A stretch of DNA of 64,000 nt, taken from assembly GCF_965219885.1 (NCBI RefSeq), contig NZ_CBDCOT010000007.1, forward strand, positions 372,001 to 436,000, written 5' to 3'. Source of the DNA: Curvivirga sp965219885. Its GTDB lineage: Bacteria; Pseudomonadota; Alphaproteobacteria; UBA8366; Aestuariispiraceae. The translations under genes and the position numbers were made by a program. Below, piece after piece: positions 59,946 through 64,000 of this stretch (the stretch's first letter is position 1; each line of letters opens with the position of its first letter). Below the pieces are notes generated by a model. The model was not told the origin of the DNA. It worked only from the letters and a program-made list of their open reading frames with translations, and did not search any database.

Positions 59946-60437
59946 TTAATAAATATATCGGCTTAACATATGTATGCTCATAAAGCAGAAACCGATAAGC
60001 ACAGATAGCATCACCAAGAGTAAGGTATATCGGTGAAAAGCAGTTTCAACCGGTGACTTGATAGATCGTATATCCTGAAACAGATTTGAAAAACTTTCGG
60101 ATATTTTAACGATTTTTTTACGTTCAAGAGATTGCAGAAGATGATAGACAAATATCACATAGCCGAAGATAGTCGTTGTAATGGTGGATATGATGATTAA
60201 CCACGGCGCTATGCCATAAAGCCGATCAGGTGAATATTCACAAAAAACAATAATGGTAAGAAGTATAAAAACGCCCATGGCAAGGGCTTTCCACTGACTA
60301 GCCTTTTGAAAACGAATGGATAATGCGGATTCATTATACATCATTAATAATTCTGCATGGGTACGCTCATCTAACTCGCTTGGTATCAGTTCAACGTCAT
60401 CATCTTTTTCTTCATCACGTTCAAATGCTTCAGACAT
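59946..60437 (-). CDS. Small membrane protein of unknown function
   Basis: A 163-residue protein with an acidic N-terminus (RDEEKDDDVELIPSELDERTHAEL) and three hydrophobic segments: WKALAMGVFILLTIIVFCEY, APWLIIISTITTTIFGYVIFVYHLL and LLLVMLSVLIGFCFMSIHML. The short charged helical loop between the second and third may face the cytosol. I recognise no family. It stands alone. Confidence 0.7.
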   Translation of the reverse strand: MSEAFERDEEKDDDVELIPSELDERTHAELLMMYNESALSIRFQKASQWKALAMGVFILLTIIVFCEYSPDRLYGIAPWLIIISTITTTIFGYVIFVYHLLQSLERKKIVKISESFSNLFQDIRSIKSPVETAFHRYTLLLVMLSVLIGFCFMSIHMLSRYIY

Positions 60438-60581
60438 ATTAAGACTTCCCCTTGTTTCATATCTATAAACTCTAATATGAATTGTGAAAATCGTCTAATG
60501 GTTAATAAAATGATTTTCAAAGTATCGATTTTGGAAATTGTCTATTAAGATTAAATATAGATAGATTTGAAGAGAGTAAAA

Positions 60582-60986
60582 ATGGACAAGGCTATTGAAA
60601 CTAAATGGGCAAGTTATTCAGATGAAGTCAGAGAAAAACTGCTTGGTTTAAGAGCTTTGGTCTTTGAAGTGGCTAAAGAGGAAGAACTTGGCCAAGTTCA
60701 GGAAAGCTTGAAATGGGGAGAGGCCAGTTACACTGTGGAAGGTGGTAGTCCTTTCCGGTTTGACTGGAAGGAAAAAACACCCGATTTCGTATTCATGTAT
60801 GTGATTTGTAATTCCCGTTTGGCTGAAACTTATCGTGAATTATACGGATCAAAATTGAACGTAGATGGCAAACGTGCAATTGCATTACCTATGAGTGATG
60901 CATTGCCGGTGCGGATATTGAAAGACTGCATTTCAATGGCAATGAAGTATCATAAAATTAAACATTTGCCTCTTTTAGGTAGATGA
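60582..60986 (+). CDS. DUF1801 domain protein
   Basis: A 134-residue protein of the YdhG-like DUF1801 family. VREKLLGLRALVFEVAKEEELGQVQESLKWGEASYTVEGG is the conserved 'ik.kWg.psy' segment, and YGSKLNVDGKRAIALPMSDALPVRILKDCISMAMKYHK follows. The fold is a small alpha/beta domain without assigned function. The start is the ATG at 60582 with GAAGAG upstream. Alone and convergent with the caspase-like gene. Confidence 0.85.
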   Translation: MDKAIETKWASYSDEVREKLLGLRALVFEVAKEEELGQVQESLKWGEASYTVEGGSPFRFDWKEKTPDFVFMYVICNSRLAETYRELYGSKLNVDGKRAIALPMSDALPVRILKDCISMAMKYHKIKHLPLLGR

Positions 60987-60995
60987 ACAGGTCGT

Positions 60996-63188
60996 CTATT
61001 GCGGTAAACTCACTTGCCATTTACTGTTTCCATGAAACTCAGGCGTTTGTTCTCTGCCAAGATATGCTGCTTCCCGACTAACATTTGATTTGAGAAATGA
61101 AATTAACTCAGCGGAACTAATGGATTTATTTTTGTTTGCATCGGCCTCACCTGATATGCCGCGCATTAAGTAATAGCTAAATATCCCATGTTTTACAGGT
61201 TTTAAGCCGCTAGCGATCTCTGTATCGGAAGAGGCGGTAAAGATACTAAAATTATCAGGTGTCTTAAGCGAAGGAGAAGAAATGTAGATAGGGCGAGCGT
61301 CCTCTAGGAGTTGTTCACCAGTACCGCGAGAAAGACCACTATAACATGTATCTAGAAAGATACTTACACTTCTTGCTCCTGTTCGAGAAAGGTTACCTAT
61401 TAGGTCTTCCATATTTATTGCTGTATCTTCTAATAGCTCTGGCGCAACATCATAAGGTAAAATATACGCATTTTCTCCGTTAGGGGAGCCTAATCCATGT
61501 CCTGCATAAAAGAGAACGATATCTGTCTTTCCTTTTGTGACCATCCTTTTTAATTTACTTTTCAAAGCGAGTTTGATTTCCGTACGGGTCGCATGGTCAT
61601 TGAGAAGGAGGATTTTGTTAATATCAGCAGCACCCATGATGCTTCCTGCCAAATCATAAAAAAGTTTTGCGTCATTGTTGGCATAAGTTGCCGACGTAAT
61701 GTTTTTATAGTTTTCGATCCCTATTATGATTGCAACTATGTCTCTTTCGTTTGATCTTATTTTTGGTAAGGAAATAGGCGGTAAGTCATTTCTGATCGCA
61801 ACATCTGAACCGTAACTACGTTCAACTGGGATAAATTTACTGGAACTATTTCCCCACTCATCAAGGGCGACAATTTCTATACTTGATTTTCCTACCGGAA
61901 TGTAACGAGTGAGGTTGAATTTATTTTTGGTATCGAATTCGATTGGTTGTCCATCAACAAAAGCGGCGGCAATGAGACTGTCATCTTTGAATGTGCCGGA
62001 TAGCTTAACTGTATCATCGCCTTCTGATATATCTTTCTCAACTAAAATAACAGGACCGTTCTGATCTTTACTACTCTTTTTAAGTGTGATTTGGGATGTG
62101 TATTTCTTAAGTTCTTGGGATGCGTTTTGATCTCCAGATTTTGCTGCAGAAATAAGATATTCAAGTCCTTTAGCATAACTTTGTTCGACATGTTTCCCTG
62201 CGAAATATAAGTCGGATAAATTCCTCATTGAGATCGTGAGACCTTGCTCTGCTGCTTGTTGATACAGTTTAATTGCAAGATCAGTATTTTTATCGAAGTT
62301 TTTTTCTCCAATCTTTGATGCCAATTCATTGTCCAGCAACAAAGCGGCATAGTTATTAAGGCTTTCTAAATGATTTTGGTTTGCTGCGCGTTTGTACCAA
62401 TTTGCAGCTGCAATTAAGTCATATTCAACAAGTTCACCGTAGAAATATGCTTTACCTAATTCATATTGTGCATGGGCATATCCAGACTTTGCTGCAAGAT
62501 AAAGCCATCCCGCAGCAAGTGTTCGGTTTGTTGGCGTTCCTTTTCCGCGCATATGAAGTAGATATAGATTGTACTGCGCAAGGCTGTGACCTGATTTGGA
62601 AAAGCTTCTTGTAATACGGAATGCTTTTTCGAAGTTTTGGTTATCATAGGCTTCGATGCTAACGGAAAAATCGCTATCTATCTTAGTTAATGGATCAATA
62701 TGAAACTCCTCTTTATTAAGAGCTACAATAACTTCTGGCATACTCATTAGTCGCTCTAGGCTCGCTAGGCTTTCATCTCCTTTTAAGGAGCGGGTATACC
62801 ATTTTGCAGCTTCTACAGGATCAGGTTCAAGTGTGTCAGAACCTTTCTCATAGATATTACCTAACCAATAGGCAGCATTCTTGGACCAAGTTAAATCATT
62901 ACTTACGGCAACTTCCTTATATAGAATAACAGCCCGTTTTTCGTCTTTTTTGACTCCCATGCCTTTGAAAAGCATGTCAGCAACCGCAAATTTGGCGCTG
63001 ACATCATCTTCTATTATTTTTGAATATAGACGATAAGCTTTACTATAATCGCCTCTCTCTTGAGCATCACTGGCTTCTACATAAATTGTATTTTGGGCAA
63101 AGTTCGAAATGTTCTCAACGGTTTGACATGCAGATATAAGCCCACAAATAACAACAAAAGTAAGTAATTTTGATTTACTGAACGCCAT
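60996..63188 (-). CDS. Sel1-repeat lipoprotein with C-terminal caspase-like peptidase domain
   Basis: A 730-residue lipoprotein. The signal MAFSKSKLLTFVVICGLISAC ends in a lipobox ISAC. Residues about 35-360 are Sel1/TPR-like repeats (for example AVADMLFKGMGVKKDEKRAV, YELGKAYFYGELVEYDLIAA, MRNLSDLYFAGKHVEQSYAK). A short beta-sandwich-like linker (about 372-455) follows. The C-terminal part is a peptidase C14 (caspase/orthocaspase) fold with the catalytic dyad His564 in LFYAGHGLGSP and Cys615 in FLDTCYSGLSRG, both intact. It is anchored in a membrane and faces the periplasm. A role in stress-triggered proteolysis or signalling is inference. Confidence 0.88.
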   Translation of the reverse strand: MAFSKSKLLTFVVICGLISACQTVENISNFAQNTIYVEASDAQERGDYSKAYRLYSKIIEDDVSAKFAVADMLFKGMGVKKDEKRAVILYKEVAVSNDLTWSKNAAYWLGNIYEKGSDTLEPDPVEAAKWYTRSLKGDESLASLERLMSMPEVIVALNKEEFHIDPLTKIDSDFSVSIEAYDNQNFEKAFRITRSFSKSGHSLAQYNLYLLHMRGKGTPTNRTLAAGWLYLAAKSGYAHAQYELGKAYFYGELVEYDLIAAANWYKRAANQNHLESLNNYAALLLDNELASKIGEKNFDKNTDLAIKLYQQAAEQGLTISMRNLSDLYFAGKHVEQSYAKGLEYLISAAKSGDQNASQELKKYTSQITLKKSSKDQNGPVILVEKDISEGDDTVKLSGTFKDDSLIAAAFVDGQPIEFDTKNKFNLTRYIPVGKSSIEIVALDEWGNSSSKFIPVERSYGSDVAIRNDLPPISLPKIRSNERDIVAIIIGIENYKNITSATYANNDAKLFYDLAGSIMGAADINKILLLNDHATRTEIKLALKSKLKRMVTKGKTDIVLFYAGHGLGSPNGENAYILPYDVAPELLEDTAINMEDLIGNLSRTGARSVSIFLDTCYSGLSRGTGEQLLEDARPIYISSPSLKTPDNFSIFTASSDTEIASGLKPVKHGIFSYYLMRGISGEADANKNKSISSAELISFLKSNVSREAAYLGREQTPEFHGNSKWQVSLPQ

Positions 63189-63444
63189 TTGATTTCATCC
63201 CCCAATATGCAAGACTTTAGGCAGAGAGAAGGGGGAATGTAAAGATTCTAGTTGCACGTATGGCGATAATTTCTGAATTAAGAAATTGTTGTCTTAGATA
63301 TAGGGGAATGGGTAGTGATCAGAGTAGGGTCGACACGAGTAAACAATGGAATGTCTTGCCTTCACTCATAAAAAGTATGAGAAAGTGAAGAAGTAAAGGG
63401 GAGATACTGCTTCGATTTGAGGTGGTTAGGAAGAGCTCTTTTTA

Positions 63445-63780
63445 TTATTTATTTCCCTTCTCCCACCATGCATGCATGGCATGGAACATTTCCTCAAGAT
63501 CGTGAGCACGTTGAGTTGCCGTATATTCGACGCGTGGTGGCACTTCCGGATAGATTTTGCGGTTAACTAGGCCATCTTTTTCTAGTGCACGTAACTGATT
63601 GGTTAGCATTGTTTGCGTAATCCCATCAATTTGTCGGCGTAACTCATTAAAACGCTTCATTCCCTGAAAAATCAAAATTTGAAGAATTATAAGTTTCCAT
63701 TTCCCACCAATAAGCTTGGCAATATCAGGCATGGGGCATAGCTCTGTATTAGCTGTTTTATTGATGTTTTTTGGAGACAT
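63445..63780 (-). CDS. HxlR-family transcriptional regulator
   Basis: A 111-residue winged-helix regulator. LCPMPDIAKLIGGKWKLIILQILIFQGMKRFNELRRQIDGITQTMLTNQLRALEKDGLVNR is the HxlR core, with the conserved Cys near the start that senses quinones or electrophiles in YodB/HypR-like members. I take the ATG at 63780, since a longer frame would run through the operator. It is divergent from a GST-like gene and likely controls it. Confidence 0.92.
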   Translation of the reverse strand: MSPKNINKTANTELCPMPDIAKLIGGKWKLIILQILIFQGMKRFNELRRQIDGITQTMLTNQLRALEKDGLVNRKIYPEVPPRVEYTATQRAHDLEEMFHAMHAWWEKGNK

Positions 63781-63792
63781 TTTTTCATTCCT

Positions 63793-63812
63793 TAGTATCA
63801 TTTTTGATACTA
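63793..63812. promoter_or_regulatory. HxlR-type operator
   Basis: TAGTATCATTTTTGATACTA, an inverted repeat with TAGTATCA/TGATACTA arms and 4 central bases, lies just upstream of the hxlR start in the divergent gap. The spacing suits a dimeric winged-helix regulator. Confidence 0.65.
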
Positions 63813-63894
63813 TATACGATAAAATTGCCTACTTGCAAAATTAAACTTGGCTTCTAATCTGTTGTTAAATTCATTGATAACAATAGGTATGAAC

Positions 63895-64000
63895 ATGACT
63901 ATAAAACTTTACACGATAAGCGGAGCGCCCAGAGGATGGCGTGTTTTAATTGGGCTAACCCTGAAAGGGCTCGAATACAAAGTTCAATATTTACAAGCCT
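63895..64000 (+). CDS. Glutathione S-transferase-like protein, N-terminal part (cut by window edge)
   Basis: The frame reads MTIKLYTISGAPRGWRVLIGLTLKGLEYKVQYLQA, an N-terminal thioredoxin-fold start of a GST family protein with SGAPRGW in place of the usual Ser/Tyr motif. It continues past the window. It is divergent from the HxlR gene and would be its target. An in-frame ATG six bases upstream is an alternative start. Confidence 0.8.
   Translation, partial: MTIKLYTISGAPRGWRVLIGLTLKGLEYKVQYLQA

Noticed and set aside
1..64000. tRNA, rRNA, CRISPR, insertion sequence, phage, toxin-antitoxin and restriction loci
   Set aside because: No cloverleaf, repeat array, transposase, terminal repeat or defence gene was seen on either strand by inspection.

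Overview
The window looks like a chromosomal segment of a fairly AT-rich Alphaproteobacterium, probably marine and near the Rhodospirillales/Kiloniella/Terasakiella-type lineages. The clearest marker is the alphaproteobacterial cell-cycle regulator TrcR (DUF1013). Supporting markers are a class II DAHP synthase, the TIGR02186/TauE pair, the membrane urate hydroxylase PuuD, and TRAP and BMP-type ABC transporters. I see no rRNA, tRNA, CRISPR array, insertion sequence or prophage. Gene spacing is tight, and many genes end in clear Rho-independent terminators, often shared by convergent genes. All family calls are by recognition of motifs and sequence, not by database search. GC content and lineage are impressions only.

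Region 1 to 26 kb is mostly housekeeping. It holds the tail of a family-5 ABC substrate-binding protein, a GAF-containing histidine kinase, a DD-carboxypeptidase with a SPOR tail, a lipoprotein and trcR. A MarR regulator faces an EamA exporter and an NAD(P)-binding protein across three tandem palindromes. Next come an HD-domain protein, propionyl-CoA synthetase, an amidohydrolase, a thioredoxin-like 2Fe-2S protein, glutathione reductase, class II DAHP synthase, a nicotinate phosphoribosyltransferase-like gene, NAD synthetase and glutamyl-tRNA synthetase. The region closes with a sulfur-handling group (TIGR02186, TauE/SafE, TusA), a FliN-like protein with a duplicated N-terminal motif, and a 56-residue zinc-ribbon gene.

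Region 26 to 48 kb is a purine-catabolism island. The leftward operon is GntR, puuE, uraD, allantoicase and allA. The rightward set is hiuH, an ankyrin protein, xdhA-xdhB-xdhC, a four-gene BMP-type nucleobase/nucleoside ABC transporter, guanine deaminase, adenine deaminase, sigZ and a Cys-tailed GST-like protein. A GGDEF protein, a LysR regulator and puuD follow. Together the enzymes would carry adenine and guanine through hypoxanthine/xanthine, urate, hydroxyisourate, OHCU, allantoin, allantoate and ureidoglycolate to glyoxylate plus urea. No classical uricase and no urease are in the window. Sites matching the FCD-type GntR consensus TNGTNNACNA lie between the two arms.

Region 48 to 55 kb is a C4-dicarboxylate-type TRAP system. 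It contains the DctB kinase, the DctD sigma-54 activator, two 18-bp DctD-like upstream palindromes, a GG-N10-GC sigma-54 promoter, and dctP, an intra-operon terminator, then dctQ-dctM.

Region 55 to 64 kb is mixed. It has a flavodoxin-fold quinone reductase, small unknown proteins, a YghU-type GST, a TetR regulator facing a fatty-acid-hydroxylase-family membrane protein, an alpha/beta hydrolase, a DUF1801 protein, a Sel1-repeat lipoprotein with a C-terminal caspase-like domain, and an HxlR regulator facing a GST that runs off the window.
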